From the NCBI GenBank assembly GCA_002559145.1, contig NTXX01000005.1:1-64000 (forward strand): a stretch of 64,000 nucleotides of DNA, in the 5' to 3' direction. Source of the stretch: Bacillus sp. AFS006103 (GTDB lineage: Bacteria; Bacillota; Bacilli; Bacillales; Cytobacillaceae). Under the pieces are notes generated by a model. It worked only from the letters and a program-made list of their open reading frames with translations, did no database searches and was not told the DNA's origin. The position numbers and the translations under genes are program-made. Shown here one piece after another: positions 1 through 8,457 of this stretch; the stretch's first letter is position 1; every line of letters starts with the position of its first letter.

Positions 1-34
1 TCCTTCATACCCCCGATGAACCTTGAATCAAAAT

Positions 35-1153
35 CTATTTTTCCAATAGTGTTTTTGTATCTAAATATTGTATTCCATGGGCTTCTGCAACTGCTTGATA
101 GGTCACATAGCCGCCAAGTGTGTTAATTCCCTTTAACAATGCTTCATTGCTGAGACACGCTTGTTTGTAGCCTTTATTGGCAATTTGAACTGCATAGGGG
201 ACCGTTACATTTGTTAACGCCAGTGTGGAAGTTCTGGGGACGGCGCCTGGCATATTGGCTACAGCGTAATGGACCACATCATGCTTCACATAGGTTGGAT
301 TATCATGCGTGGTAATCCGATCAGTGGTTTCAAAAATACCACCTTGATCGATGGCAATATCAACAACGACGCTGCCTGGTTTCATTGATTGAATCATGGC
401 TTCCGTCACGAGCTTCGGTGCTTTTGCCCCCGGAATAAGAACAGCGCCAATCACCAAATCTGAATCTTTTACCGCTTCAGCAATATTATAAGGATTAGAA
501 ATAAGCGTGGTCACATCCGATCCAAAAATGTCATCCAATTGACGGAGACGGTCAGGATTTAAATCAATTATGGTTACCTTTGCTCCTAAGCCAATTGCCA
601 TTTTTGCCGCATTCGTTCCAGCCACACCGCCGCCAATAATAGTAACCGTTCCTCTTTGAACCCCTGGAACACCGGATAGAAGAATTCCCATACCACCATG
701 AACCTTTTCAAGAAATTGCGCACCAATTTGAGGAGCCATTCTTCCAGCCACCTCACTCATTGGTGTTAATAATGGTAAACTTCGATTAGATAACTGAACC
801 GTTTCATAGGCAATGCCAATTACTTTACATTCTATTAATGCTTTCGTTAATTCAGGTTCCGGTGCAAGATGTAAGTATGTAAATAATATTAAGCCTTCAC
901 GAAAGTACTTATACTCACTTGGAAGCGGCTCTTTCACCTTCATGACCATTTCCATGGACCATGCTTCCTCTGCAGTATCTACTAATTTCGCACCGGCTGT
1001 CTCATAATCCTCATTTAAAAAGCCAGATCCAAGACCTGCACCTTTTTCAAGAAATACCTCATGACCGAATTTTACTAGGTTGACAACTCCTGCTGGTGTC
1101 ATGGCTACACGGTTTTCATTATTTTTAATCTCTTTAGGTACTCCGATCCGCAT
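35..1153 (-). CDS. ald: Alanine dehydrogenase
   Basis: Oxidises L-alanine to pyruvate and ammonia with NAD+. It is used for alanine catabolism and needed for normal sporulation in B. subtilis. The 372-residue protein starts [16 protein letters not shown], which is the family N-terminus. The substrate-binding Lys (K74 in MKVKEPLP) and His (H95 in TYLHLAPEP) are present, followed by the Rossmann loop [13 protein letters not shown] near residue 173. An in-frame extension upstream exists, but the ATG at 1153 has a GGAGGTAATCAC ribosome site and matches the family start. The gene stands alone, between the window edge and the terminator of the upstream gene. Confidence 0.97.
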   Translation of the reverse strand: MRIGVPKEIKNNENRVAMTPAGVVNLVKFGHEVFLEKGAGLGSGFLNEDYETAGAKLVDTAEEAWSMEMVMKVKEPLPSEYKYFREGLILFTYLHLAPEPELTKALIECKVIGIAYETVQLSNRSLPLLTPMSEVAGRMAPQIGAQFLEKVHGGMGILLSGVPGVQRGTVTIIGGGVAGTNAAKMAIGLGAKVTIIDLNPDRLRQLDDIFGSDVTTLISNPYNIAEAVKDSDLVIGAVLIPGAKAPKLVTEAMIQSMKPGSVVVDIAIDQGGIFETTDRITTHDNPTYVKHDVVHYAVANMPGAVPRTSTLALTNVTVPYAVQIANKGYKQACLSNEALLKGINTLGGYVTYQAVAEAHGIQYLDTKTLLEK

Positions 1154-1284
1154 GTGATTACCTCCAAATAAAATTTTCCATATTAAAATTAACCAAGGCG
1201 ATTTTATTATAACCTTTTTCATAAGTAAGATGTATCTTAGTTGATGATAACTATACATATATGAATTCCACTAATAAAATAGAG

Positions 1285-1316
1285 CAAAAGCTTTGCCGAA
1301 TAGGGCAAAGCCTTTG
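1285..1316 (-). terminator. Hairpin terminator after the Gly-rich gene
   Basis: The inverted repeat CTTTGCC/GGCAAAG is extended by AAAG/CTTT arms, with T-rich sequence on both sides. It lies just past the stop of the gene at 1330 and ahead of ald, so it should separate the two transcripts. Confidence 0.7.
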
Positions 1317-1329
1317 TTTTAATTTTTTT

Positions 1330-1731
1330 TTAATACCACGGATAGTAAGGGTAAGGGTATGGGTATGGCGGATAGTAAGGATATCCGTAACCATAGCCGT
1401 AACCCGGAGTTAATAAGGCACCTGCAGCTAACCCAGTTAAGAACGGTACCCCAAAGCCAAACCCAAATGGCCGGCCAAAGCCGAAGCCAAATGGACGACC
1501 GAAACCAAATGGTCGGCCAAAACCAAAACCATGATGGCCGAAACCGCCAAATCCAAATCCTGGACGGCCAAAACCTCCGAATCCTCCGTGGCCAAAACCA
1601 CCAAAGTGTCCAAATCCTCCGTGACCGAATCCTCCGTGACCGAAGCCACCATGAATCCTTTCATCTGCAGGATCTACCATATTATAGTTCACATCAACGT
1701 TAGTAGGCATTCCATACATTTCTGTACTCAT
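1330..1731 (-). CDS. Gly/Phe/Tyr-rich low-complexity protein
   Basis: A 133-residue protein of unknown function. Residues 1-25 form an ordinary acidic leader (MSTEMYGMPTNVDVNYN). Next come tandem GFGHG units, then GRPFGFG units, a short hydrophobic stretch (VPFLTGLAAGALL), and a tail of GY, PY and PYY repeats ending in PWY. ATG 1731 is chosen because AGGAGGAGAATT lies directly upstream; a longer in-frame extension has no such site. There is no signal peptide. The composition resembles spore-coat or surface structural proteins of Bacillus, but no family could be named and a coat role is only a guess. It has its own terminator. Confidence 0.82.
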   Translation of the reverse strand: MSTEMYGMPTNVDVNYNMVDPADERIHGGFGHGGFGHGGFGHFGGFGHGGFGGFGRPGFGFGGFGHHGFGFGRPFGFGRPFGFGFGRPFGFGFGVPFLTGLAAGALLTPGYGYGYGYPYYPPYPYPYPYYPWY

Positions 1732-1840
1732 AATTCTCCTCCTCATTTTAATTAATTGACACATTAAAGAATATGCATATACAAAAGTAGATTCTTGGGT
1801 ATTTGCCCGTACACAAAAAAAATTCCAAGACATTTGTCCA

Positions 1841-1870
1841 AAAAAATAACTGTCCTAAATTTAGGACAGT
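1841..1870 (-). terminator. Terminator of the 52-residue gene
   Basis: A perfect palindrome, ACTGTCCTAAA/TTTAGGACAGT (1849-1870), is followed on the minus strand by TTATTTTTT. It lies 19 bases past the stop of the small gene at 1889. Confidence 0.85.
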
Positions 1871-1888
1871 CCATCAATTTCATTGCAA

Positions 1889-2047
1889 TTAACTCTCAGT
1901 ACTAGAGAAATCATCATTATCAGCAATTGCTGTGCCTTCACCAATAAAACCACTATTGTATGAATTCATAATTTGCCGGCTTACTTCAGCTGTCCCCTGT
2001 TCATCAAACTCAAATAAAAACTGTTTATTTTGATCTCGTTTTACCAT
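1889..2047 (-). CDS. Small acidic protein, 52 residues, unknown
   Basis: Codes for a 52-residue protein beginning MVKRDQNKQFLFEFDEQGTA and ending DNDDFSSTES. It is soluble with an acidic C-terminus, no membrane segment and no cysteine. Support comes from an AAAGGAG ribosome site 8 bases before the ATG, a clean stop, and a strong terminator directly downstream. It is divergent from the universal stress protein gene at 2154. I do not recognise the family. The complete signal set (site, start, stop, terminator) argues that it is a real gene. Confidence 0.7.
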   Translation of the reverse strand: MVKRDQNKQFLFEFDEQGTAEVSRQIMNSYNSGFIGEGTAIADNDDFSSTES

Positions 2048-2153
2048 CCTGCCAATCTCCTTTCCATTGTAAGTTACCTCTTTATTGTTCGAAAAATTGC
2101 AACAGTTATTCCTTGTTAAATAATGTATAATTTAAGTAAGGAGATGATTAATC

Positions 2154-2606
2154 ATGGGACTTAAATATCAAAATATTTTAGTCGCTATTGATGGTTCAAC
2201 AGAAGCAGATAGGGCATTTAAAAAGGGGATTGAAATTGCAAAAAGAAATGATGCCACCCTTGTATTAGTTCATGTTATTGACACTCGATCGTTCGCTTTA
2301 ATTGAAGCCTACGATACGGTAATTGGTGATCGAGCAGAAAAGCTTGCAAAAGATTTGCTTGAAAAATATCTAAAACAAGCTGAGGATGCAGGGATAACAA
2401 AAGTTCAATATGAAATTGATTACGGCTCTCCTAAAATTAGAATTCCTAGAGATTTAGCTAAAAAACACAGTGCTGATTTAATTCTCTGCGGTGCTACCGG
2501 GTTAAATGTAGTGGAAAGGTTCTTTATCGGCAGTGTTTCAGAACATATTACCCGTTATGCAACTTGTGACGTTCTCATCGTAAGAACAGATAAAGACTCA
2601 GAATAG
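2154..2606 (+). CDS. Universal stress protein, UspA family
   Basis: A 150-residue single-domain Usp protein. The N-terminal strand ILVAIDGSTEADRAF and the C-terminal ATP-binding signature G-x2-G-x9-G-S (GATGLNVVERFFIGSVSEH) are intact, so it should be the nucleotide-binding UspA subtype. The start is supported by AAGGAG upstream of ATG 2154. It is monocistronic, with a weak hairpin downstream. The cellular role of such proteins in Bacillus is poorly defined (stress survival); no specific partner is suggested by the neighbours. Confidence 0.93.
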   Translation: MGLKYQNILVAIDGSTEADRAFKKGIEIAKRNDATLVLVHVIDTRSFALIEAYDTVIGDRAEKLAKDLLEKYLKQAEDAGITKVQYEIDYGSPKIRIPRDLAKKHSADLILCGATGLNVVERFFIGSVSEHITRYATCDVLIVRTDKDSE

Positions 2607-2620
2607 ACATAGGGTTTCCA

Positions 2621-2655
2621 AAAGCACGCCGCAATGTTGTTGCTACGTGCTTTAA
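2621..2655 (+). terminator. Probable terminator after usp
   Basis: Stem AAAGCACG/CGTGCTTT with a 17-base loop, followed by a short T/A tract. It lies 14 bases past the usp stop. The weak T-run lowers confidence. Confidence 0.5.
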
Positions 2656-2748
2656 ATTTACCTAATTGACTGAAAAAATAGGTTTGTGAAGATTGGCTTA
2701 TCCCTGTATAGTAGAATAATATAAAATATATTGATTGGAGGGAACCGC

Positions 2749-3063
2749 ATGAAAGAAAATTTTACTTTTGATGATCGACTAGGTATCCTAATTCCCGACC
2801 TACTTATGGATTTGTCTGAATTCAGCCTAGAGGCTCAGGAAGAGATTCTCTTAAATTGGGAACAAGTCCGCGGCTCAATCCCTGACCGAATTAGAGATTT
2901 AGAAATTCAAATTAATCAGAAACAAGCACTTCTTTCTAATGAAAGTAATTTCCCACGCTCATGTCAACTGAACAGTGAAATTGCTGAGTTAGCCTCGATT
3001 ATTAATGATTTATGGTTATGGTACCGTGCAAACGAAGTTCTCTCATCAAAAGTCCATCACTAA
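2749..3063 (+). CDS. Conserved-looking hypothetical protein, 104 residues
   Basis: Not recognised. The 104-residue protein starts MKENFTFDDRLGILIPDL and is predicted to be largely helical. Acidic and leucine-rich segments (LLMDLSEFSLEAQEEILLNWE) are followed by a probable coiled helix from about residue 45 to 80. No signal peptide or transmembrane segment is seen. ATG 2749 is preferred over an in-frame ATG 18 bases upstream because GGAGGG sits at the right distance. It is convergent with moaB, and the two share a bidirectional terminator. Confidence 0.8.
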   Translation: MKENFTFDDRLGILIPDLLMDLSEFSLEAQEEILLNWEQVRGSIPDRIRDLEIQINQKQALLSNESNFPRSCQLNSEIAELASIINDLWLWYRANEVLSSKVHH

Positions 3064-3098
3064 AAAAACTCCCTTTTATACCGAAAAGGGAGTTTTCT
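3064..3098. terminator. Bidirectional terminator between the 104-residue gene and moaB
   Basis: Stem AAAACTCCCTTTT/AAAAGGGAGTTTT is flanked by A-run and T-run. It works for both convergent genes. Confidence 0.9.
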
Positions 3099-3102
3099 CT
3101 AT

Positions 3103-3615
3103 TTAAAGGTCTTTTTGTATTTCTCTCACTACATGGCCAAGCTCTGGCAGGATTAATTTATTCATGGCAAGCTTTACGGCACCGGTTGAGCCCGGGGTGG
3201 AGAATACGGCTTTATTATTAACCACACCAGCAATTGCCCTTGAAAGTATAGCAGCGCTACCAATATCCTCTTGATAGCTCAACATCCTGAACAATTCTCC
3301 AAAGCCGACAATTTCTTTATCAAGCAGGAGTTGTACTGTCTCAATGGTTACATCCCGCTTAGCAATCCCAGTCCCGCCATTTGTTAAAATAACATCAATT
3401 TCCTCATTCGCACAGCCTTTTAATATTTCATTTTGAATGGGCTCAGCCTCATCTTTTACAATGACGTAATCGATAATTTTATGACCTGCTTGTTCAAGCA
3501 GTTCCATCATCAGTTTTCCACTTTTGTCCGTTTCGTTATTTCTGGTATCACTGACAGTGATTACTTTACAGTTTACCATCCTCGGGGCTACTTTTTTATG
3601 TTCTTGAATACTCAT
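3103..3615 (-). CDS. moaB: Molybdenum cofactor biosynthesis protein MoaB
   Basis: A 170-residue MoaB/MogA-fold protein that binds molybdopterin and acts late in molybdenum cofactor synthesis (adenylyl transfer in this family). Visible motifs are ITVSDTRNNETDKSG near the N-terminus, TNGGTGIAKRDVT in the middle, and PGSTGAVKLAM near the end, all standard for the family. ATG 3615 overlaps the stop of the preceding EcsC-family gene as TGATG and has GAGGAG 8 bases upstream; a TTG one codon earlier is less likely. No other moa or moe gene is in the window. Confidence 0.93.
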   Translation of the reverse strand: MSIQEHKKVAPRMVNCKVITVSDTRNNETDKSGKLMMELLEQAGHKIIDYVIVKDEAEPIQNEILKGCANEEIDVILTNGGTGIAKRDVTIETVQLLLDKEIVGFGELFRMLSYQEDIGSAAILSRAIAGVVNNKAVFSTPGSTGAVKLAMNKLILPELGHVVREIQKDL

Positions 3616-4454
3616 CAAGCAAACTCCTCTTTCTGTCTTAAGTACCGCAGTTGATAATATTTATGGGCGACATCGGTTACTTTTCTGGTCAACTGATAAT
3701 TAGCTCCTGCACCAATTGCCATACTGACCAACGGAATCCCTTGTATCACCCTTTTTCGGAATAAGGAAATAACCAACGCTTTCATTAGCTGTTGCACCGG
3801 CTGTTCAATCCAAGTAATATCTGTAATTTGTTCATTTCCTTCATAAAAATAATGATCATCTCGATTTTCTAATTCATCCATCAAGGAAGTCCATCCCTCA
3901 AGTTGAAGCCTAGGCGGCAATGTTGCCGTATGGAAAACTTTCAGAGAGGTCATCATTTCAACCGGGGTATTCACCTCAACCCCGTAAGTCATCGCAATTA
4001 ATTGAACAACCCGTAAATTAATAACTGCGATTGCCGGTATATCTGTACTTAGAAGAAGTGGGCCACCTGTTCCAGCTAAACCACCTTGAGCAAAAGAATA
4101 GAATCGATGTCTTGCTATTTGCTGCTCAGCTATGTATTGTAATTGCTCAATTTTCAGTTGACTTAAGTCTTCTATTTTTTCAAGGTCTTTATGAAATATC
4201 CGCCCTGAAGAAAGAATTCTCTCTTTTGCGTCGATTTGAAGTTGCGAGCCTTGTATCATACTATGTAAATGAAACAGCCAGCTATCGATAACTGAAAAAA
4301 ATTGTTTTTGAACCTTTTCAGGCAATAATGAGAATGATTGTTGTAAATATTTTTCATAAGTTAATTGGAAATCATTGGGCTCAAATTCATATAAATTTCT
4401 TTCCCAATCCCGTATTTCATTCAAGACCCTTGCTTCACGGTCTGTTAATGGCAT
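3615..4454 (-). CDS. EcsC family protein
   Basis: A 279-residue protein with the EcsC-type core. The central segment GGLAGTGGPLLLSTDIPAI is followed by NLRVVQLIAMTYGVEV, and a C-terminal Gly/Ala-rich segment (PLVSMAIGAGANYQL) could associate with the membrane. The first 110 residues are charged and helical. The EcsC family has no established biochemical activity; the namesake lies in the ecsABC ABC-transporter operon, but this copy is not next to ecsAB. The start has TTGGAGGGG upstream. It is translationally coupled to moaB by one base, which is probably operon economy rather than shared function. Confidence 0.85.
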   Translation of the reverse strand: MPLTDREARVLNEIRDWERNLYEFEPNDFQLTYEKYLQQSFSLLPEKVQKQFFSVIDSWLFHLHSMIQGSQLQIDAKERILSSGRIFHKDLEKIEDLSQLKIEQLQYIAEQQIARHRFYSFAQGGLAGTGGPLLLSTDIPAIAVINLRVVQLIAMTYGVEVNTPVEMMTSLKVFHTATLPPRLQLEGWTSLMDELENRDDHYFYEGNEQITDITWIEQPVQQLMKALVISLFRKRVIQGIPLVSMAIGAGANYQLTRKVTDVAHKYYQLRYLRQKEEFA

Positions 4455-4516
4455 GATTGATTCCCCTCCAAGGCAACGCTTTCTATTTCTAGTATATCAC
4501 AAGGATATCCAAGGAT

Positions 4517-4561
4517 AAAAAGCCAAAAGGCAAAAGCCATTAAATAAGCTTTTGCCTTTTG
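4517..4561 (-). terminator. ackA terminator
   Basis: A perfect 14-base stem, CAAAAGGCAAAAGC/GCTTTTGCCTTTTG (4524-4561), is followed on the minus strand by a T-rich tract. It begins 5 bases past the ackA stop. Confidence 0.92.
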
Positions 4562-4565
4562 TTTA

Positions 4566-5759
4566 TTAATGTTTATCCGCTAAACGAACAACGTCGCGAG
4601 CAATCATTACTTCTTCATTGGTTGGGATGATAATGACTTTAACAGGTGAGTGTGGATAGTTGATAAATGCCTCTTCGCCTCTTACTCTGTTTAAAGCTGG
4701 ATCCCAATAAACTCCCATAAATTCAAGGCCTCTTAAAATCTTTTCCCTAATAGTGTCACTATTTTCACCAATACCAGCTGTAAAAATAATCGCATCTACA
4801 CCATTCATCCGTGATGCATAAGAACCAATGTATTTATGGATACGGTTGGCAAATACCTCTAGAGCAAGCTGCGCACGATCATTACCTTTTTTCGCTTCAA
4901 TTTCAATATCTCTTAAATCACTGGAGAAGCCTGACATAGCAAGCATACCGCTCTTTTTATTTAAAACATCAAGTACTTCTTCTGCAGTTTTATTTGTTTT
5001 TTCCATAATATAAGGAATAAGAGCAGGGTCAATATTCCCTGAGCGAGTTCCCATTGTTACCCCAGCAAGTGGTGTAAAGCCCATAGAGGTGTCAATCGAC
5101 ATGCCGCCTTCAATTGCAGCAATACTTGCACCATTCCCTAAATGACACGAAATGAGGCGAAGTTGTTCAACTGGGCGACCTAATAACTCGGCAGCACGTT
5201 GTGAAACATATTTATGCGATGTTCCATGAAAACCATACTTACGAATGCCATACTCTTCATAATACTCCATTGGCAAGCTGTACAGGTAAGAACTTTCCGG
5301 CATCGTTTGATGGAAAGCTGTATCAAACACAGCAACTGCAGGAACATTTGGCAGCACACTCATGAAAGCTTTAATTCCTGTAAGATTTGCTGGGTTATGC
5401 AATGGTGCAAGTTCTGATAATTCATCAATTTTCTGTAACACTTTATCAGTGATAAGCACAGAGTCATTAAAGGTTTCTCCACCATGAACGACACGATGGC
5501 CCATTCCAACAATCTCATCAAGTGATTTGATAATCCCTAAAGTGGTTAGTTTATCCAAAAGCATTTTAACCGCGACCTCATGATCGGGAATATCGATAAT
5601 TTCTTGGACTTTTTCTCCATTTACTGTAATATTAAAAATCGAATCTTTTAATCCGATTCGTTCAATTAATCCTTTTGTAATAACTTCCTCATTTGGCATT
5701 TCAAATAATTGAAACTTCAAAGAAGAACTTCCTGCGTTAATTGCAATAATTTTTGCCAT
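4566..5759 (-). CDS. ackA: Acetate kinase
   Basis: Interconverts acetyl phosphate plus ADP and acetate plus ATP. It is the last step of the overflow acetate pathway, in the cytosol. The 397-residue length is typical. Motifs are [10 protein letters not shown] near the start, [21 protein letters not shown] and [13 protein letters not shown] for phosphate and nucleotide binding. ATG 5759 follows AAAGGAGCGG. A consensus-like promoter, an upstream cre and a 13-codon leader open reading frame precede it (described separately). In B. subtilis, CcpA activates ackA under excess glucose, and the same control is inferred here. Confidence 0.98.
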   Translation of the reverse strand: MAKIIAINAGSSSLKFQLFEMPNEEVITKGLIERIGLKDSIFNITVNGEKVQEIIDIPDHEVAVKMLLDKLTTLGIIKSLDEIVGMGHRVVHGGETFNDSVLITDKVLQKIDELSELAPLHNPANLTGIKAFMSVLPNVPAVAVFDTAFHQTMPESSYLYSLPMEYYEEYGIRKYGFHGTSHKYVSQRAAELLGRPVEQLRLISCHLGNGASIAAIEGGMSIDTSMGFTPLAGVTMGTRSGNIDPALIPYIMEKTNKTAEEVLDVLNKKSGMLAMSGFSSDLRDIEIEAKKGNDRAQLALEVFANRIHKYIGSYASRMNGVDAIIFTAGIGENSDTIREKILRGLEFMGVYWDPALNRVRGEEAFINYPHSPVKVIIIPTNEEVMIARDVVRLADKH

Positions 5760-5858
5760 CTTTGTTACCGCTCCTTTTATATAACAACACTGGTTTAGTT
5801 TTATTTTGTGTAGTACACTATTATTTTGCGCAAACCATTCATGATTATTTCCTTCCTC

Positions 5859-5914
5859 ATTTAATCACTGTGAATATTATATTTCAAGGTATAATTTGCA
5901 TGTGAGCGTTTACA
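5859..5914 (-). promoter_or_regulatory. ackA promoter with upstream cre site
   Basis: On the minus strand TTGAAA (5882-5887) and TTAAAT (5859-5864) are separated by 17 bases. About 14 bases upstream of the -35 is a cre, TGTGAGCGTTTACA on the plus strand (5901-5914), close to the CcpA consensus. A cre upstream of the promoter is the arrangement known for CcpA activation of ackA in B. subtilis; position relative to a real transcription start is inferred. Confidence 0.75.
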
Positions 5915-5972
5915 TTACAAATGTTAATATATTCACATATTTCGGTACTTTCCTAACATTTATAACACTCAA

Positions 5973-6017
5973 AAAACAAAGGATGACCAGGGTTCAAACC
6001 CGATCATCCTTTGTTTT
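5973..6017 (-). terminator. ytxK terminator
   Basis: A 14-base stem, AAAACAAAGGATGA/TCATCCTTTGTTTT, includes the ytxK stop codon itself. The loop contains a smaller GGGTTCAAACCC palindrome. Confidence 0.8.
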
Positions 6018-6987
6018 CTTGGAACCATTTTTCCATCTTAGATAGGATTTTGTCCATCTCTATTGCATTGGAAAGGCTTGGTAAATCGACAAGTAATGCT
6101 TGCTTTGGAGGCTGCACACCTTCTCCCTTTTTCTGGAGGATCATAATACTCTTTGCTGTATTTTTATTATTAAACATGCTGGTTGGTAATTGTAATAGTC
6201 CTTGTACTATGACGTGCTCTTTAAAGAATTCACTTAGCTTTGATGCTTGGTCAGTTTCAAATAATCCATTAGGAATAATGAAAAATAAATAGCCTCCAGG
6301 TGCCGTATGCTTAACACTTTGCTCAATGAATAAATGATGGGAAAAGGTATGTCCCTCATCTGCCTTCACTTGATAATCGGCTGCTCTCACATCATTCGGG
6401 TAATAGCCAACAGGCAAATCACCGATGACCGCATCAACGGGATCGATAAACAGCGGCTCAAGGCTGTCTTGATTGAAGAGTTGAATAGGGTGCTCTTGTA
6501 AATTGGCATTGACATAGGCTAGTTTAATTAACAGGTCATCAATTTCCACACCGATAGATGCTACTTTTTTAGGTAGGTGATTTACTACAGTTGTTAACAA
6601 ATTTCCTGTTCCTACTGCTGGGTCAAGCAGGCGAAATGAGGACTGTTTCATAAATCTATCAACTAAATAACCGACGAGCATCCCAACTGAATCTGGTGTC
6701 ATTTGATGATTAGGCTGAGCACTTTCTTTCATCCCTTTTAAGATCACCAGCTGATAGGCTTTTCGTATTTCTTCGTTTGAGAAATTTTTTAAATGAATCT
6801 GTTCATATTGTTTACTTAACCTTTTTTCAGTTAGTTCGCTGACCTCATCCTGAAGGATTGAGCCTTGAAATAAATTCTCTCCTGTTTCTGCAAGTGCCTC
6901 TAAATATGTACAATTTAATTCTTCCTGTAAAAGAAGTGCAGTTTCATTAAATAACGTAAACAGTTGTTCTACTGAAGAAACTTTCAT
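6004..6987 (-). CDS. ytxK: Class I SAM-dependent methyltransferase YtxK
   Basis: A 327-residue protein of the N6-adenine methylase-like fold. The SAM loop DPAVGTGNLLT lies near residue 140. The catalytic motif position reads GDLPVGYYP, a divergent form of the NPPY motif of adenine methylases, as is usual in YtxK. No target-recognition domain and no restriction partner is nearby, so it is not a restriction-modification gene. The substrate is unknown. ATG 6987 is chosen over an upstream in-frame start because GAGGGAGGGG precedes it. It lies between ackA and tpx, as recalled for B. subtilis. Confidence 0.92.
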   Translation of the reverse strand: MKVSSVEQLFTLFNETALLLQEELNCTYLEALAETGENLFQGSILQDEVSELTEKRLSKQYEQIHLKNFSNEEIRKAYQLVILKGMKESAQPNHQMTPDSVGMLVGYLVDRFMKQSSFRLLDPAVGTGNLLTTVVNHLPKKVASIGVEIDDLLIKLAYVNANLQEHPIQLFNQDSLEPLFIDPVDAVIGDLPVGYYPNDVRAADYQVKADEGHTFSHHLFIEQSVKHTAPGGYLFFIIPNGLFETDQASKLSEFFKEHVIVQGLLQLPTSMFNNKNTAKSIMILQKKGEGVQPPKQALLVDLPSLSNAIEMDKILSKMEKWFQENKG

Positions 6988-7062
6988 CTTTTCCCCTCCC
7001 TCATTAATTTCCTTATCCATTTTAATCGAGTATGGACATTTTATACAAGTCTTACGCAATAT

Positions 7063-7090
7063 AAAAAAGCCCCACCAATGCGAGGCTTTC
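7063..7090 (-). terminator. tpx terminator
   Basis: The hairpin AAAGCC...GGCTTT is followed on the minus strand by a T-run, 12 bases past the tpx stop. Confidence 0.8.
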
Positions 7091-7101
7091 GTATTATGAA
7101 C

Positions 7102-7602
7102 TTATTTTGCTGTCTTTGCTGCTTCAAGTGCTGCTTCGTAATTAGGGTGGTTTGTTGCTTCACTAACATACTCAACGTATGTCACTGTATCGCTTGAATC
7201 AACAACAAATACCGCACGTGCCAAAAGTCTTAATTCTTGGATAGCAACCCCATATGCTTCTCCAAAAGAAAGGTCACGGTGATCGGATAATGTCTGAACA
7301 TTTTCGATTCCGCTTGCAGCACACCAACGCTTTTGTGCAAATGGTAAGTCAACGCTGACAGTTAAAATTTTCACGTTGCCTAAGCTGTTTGCTTCTTCAT
7401 TAAATCGGCGTGTTTCCGCATCACAAACACCAGTATCCAAAGATGGTACAGAGGTAATTAAACGTACTTGACCTTTGGTACTTTCTAACGTAACTGCTGA
7501 TAAGTCATTTGCTAGCACAGAAAAGTTGGGAGCTTTGTCCCCTACCTTAACTTCATTGCCTAATAGTGTAATCGGATTCCCTTTAAATGTTACATTTGCC
7601 AT
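7102..7602 (-). CDS. tpx: Thiol peroxidase (atypical 2-Cys peroxiredoxin)
   Basis: Reduces alkyl and hydrogen peroxides using thioredoxin. The 166-residue protein carries the peroxidatic Cys60 in PSLDTGVCD and the resolving Cys94 in [10 protein letters not shown], the spacing of the Tpx subfamily. ATG 7602 has AAAGGAGGATG upstream; an in-frame extension of nine residues lacks a better site. Monocistronic, with its own terminator. No clear Spx or PerR site was seen upstream. Confidence 0.97.
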   Translation of the reverse strand: MANVTFKGNPITLLGNEVKVGDKAPNFSVLANDLSAVTLESTKGQVRLITSVPSLDTGVCDAETRRFNEEANSLGNVKILTVSVDLPFAQKRWCAASGIENVQTLSDHRDLSFGEAYGVAIQELRLLARAVFVVDSSDTVTYVEYVSEATNHPNYEAALEAAKTAK

Positions 7603-7725
7603 AAAAACATCCTCCTTTGTCGTATCCAAGCTCAGACGATTGTTAATAACCGCTTCACTCTATATATGTACAATGTAAATTCTATCTTTTCAAAAAATAA
7701 TTTGCAATTATTTAGCTTAATTAAA

Positions 7726-7868
7726 AAGCGGAAGTGCCCGTTCAGCGGCGTATGGACTGGAGCTCTTTGACTGAGATAAAGGAAACACGGAGAGCGTTAG
7801 TGATCCGATGTTGACTTATCGTAGGGAAAAGGGCGAAGTACACTAGCCGCTGGGCGCTGGAGCTAGAC
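7726..7868. repeat. Dispersed intergenic repeat with imperfect terminal inverted repeats
   Basis: A 143-base block, visibly more GC-rich than its flanks, in the 352-base gap between tpx and ytfJ. Its ends are related inverted repeats: GTGCCCGTTCAGCGGCG on the left and the complement of AGCCGCTGGGCGC on the right. It contains no plausible gene. From memory, near-identical blocks occur many times between genes in Bacillus/Neobacillus genomes; this could not be checked here, and only one copy is in the window. It could be a MITE-like element or a structured RNA. Confidence 0.65.
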
Positions 7869-7911
7869 AGTTATTTAAGTTCAAAGTTTTATCTTTTTCA
7901 TACTTTACATG

Positions 7912-7953
7912 AAAAAAGTTAACCTTCCACAGTATTGGAAGATTAACCTTTTT
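7912..7953 (-). terminator. ytfIJ terminator
   Basis: The long stem AAAAAAGTTAA.CTTCCA/TGGAAG.TTAACCTTTTT, with one mismatch, starts directly after the ytfJ stop and is followed by a T-rich tract on the minus strand. Confidence 0.85.
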
Positions 7954-7954
7954 A

Positions 7955-8440
7955 CTATAATTCAAGCTCTTCTTTTGTTTTATGCTCCTGTTTAGAACCT
8001 TGCAAACTACTTTGCTGCTGTTGACCTTGGTCTTTTTTTGAGAACATTTGCTGAATTTTATCAATTGCTTGGGGAGCAAGTTCTAGAATCTTTTCATACA
8101 AATGGGTACTTTCATCTAAGTGCAGCATTTTAACTCCGTGAGAGTTGACAATTAAAAAGGCAATAGGGGTAATTGAAACACCGCCCCCGCTCCCGCCGCC
8201 AAATGGGTGGGATGAACCTTGACTTTGTCCTTCACCTTTTCCTTGACCTTGACTTTGAGACCCCTCAAGCTTAAATTCACTGCCGCCTGCGGCAAATCCA
8301 AAGCCTACTTTTGAAACGGTTAAGATTACACTGCCATCAGGGGTTTCAACAGGGTCCCCTATAATCGTATTCACATCAATCATTTCTTTTAAGCTTTCCA
8401 TCGCAGTTGTCATCAAACCTTGAATTGGGTGGTCAGACAT
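7955..8440 (-). CDS. ytfJ: Sporulation protein YtfJ (GerW family)
   Basis: A 161-residue member of the YtfJ/GerW family, needed in related bacilli for normal spore germination. The N-terminus HPIQGLMTTAMESLKEMIDV and the segment GDPVETPDGSVILTVSKVG are family hallmarks. The middle is a Gln/Gly/Ser linker (GQGKGEGQSQGSS) and the C-terminus is Gln/Lys/Glu-rich. ATG 8440 has AAAGGAGG upstream. The gene follows ytfI after 17 bases, so the two form an operon; a SigF-like promoter lies before ytfI. Cytosolic or forespore localisation is inferred. Confidence 0.93.
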   Translation of the reverse strand: MSDHPIQGLMTTAMESLKEMIDVNTIIGDPVETPDGSVILTVSKVGFGFAAGGSEFKLEGSQSQGQGKGEGQSQGSSHPFGGGSGGGVSITPIAFLIVNSHGVKMLHLDESTHLYEKILELAPQAIDKIQQMFSKKDQGQQQQSSLQGSKQEHKTKEELEL

Positions 8441-8457
8441 GGCTATTTCCTCCTTTT

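Noticed and set aside
1359..1755. Open reading frames on both strands overlapping the Gly-rich gene
   Set aside because: They are by-products of its repeated GC-rich codons; none has a ribosome site, while the minus-strand frame starting at 1731 does.
7843..8079. Lys/Ser-rich frame overlapping the ytfJ 3' end
   Set aside because: It crosses the ytfJ terminator and runs into the dispersed repeat, has no ribosome site, and is out of frame with a well-supported gene.
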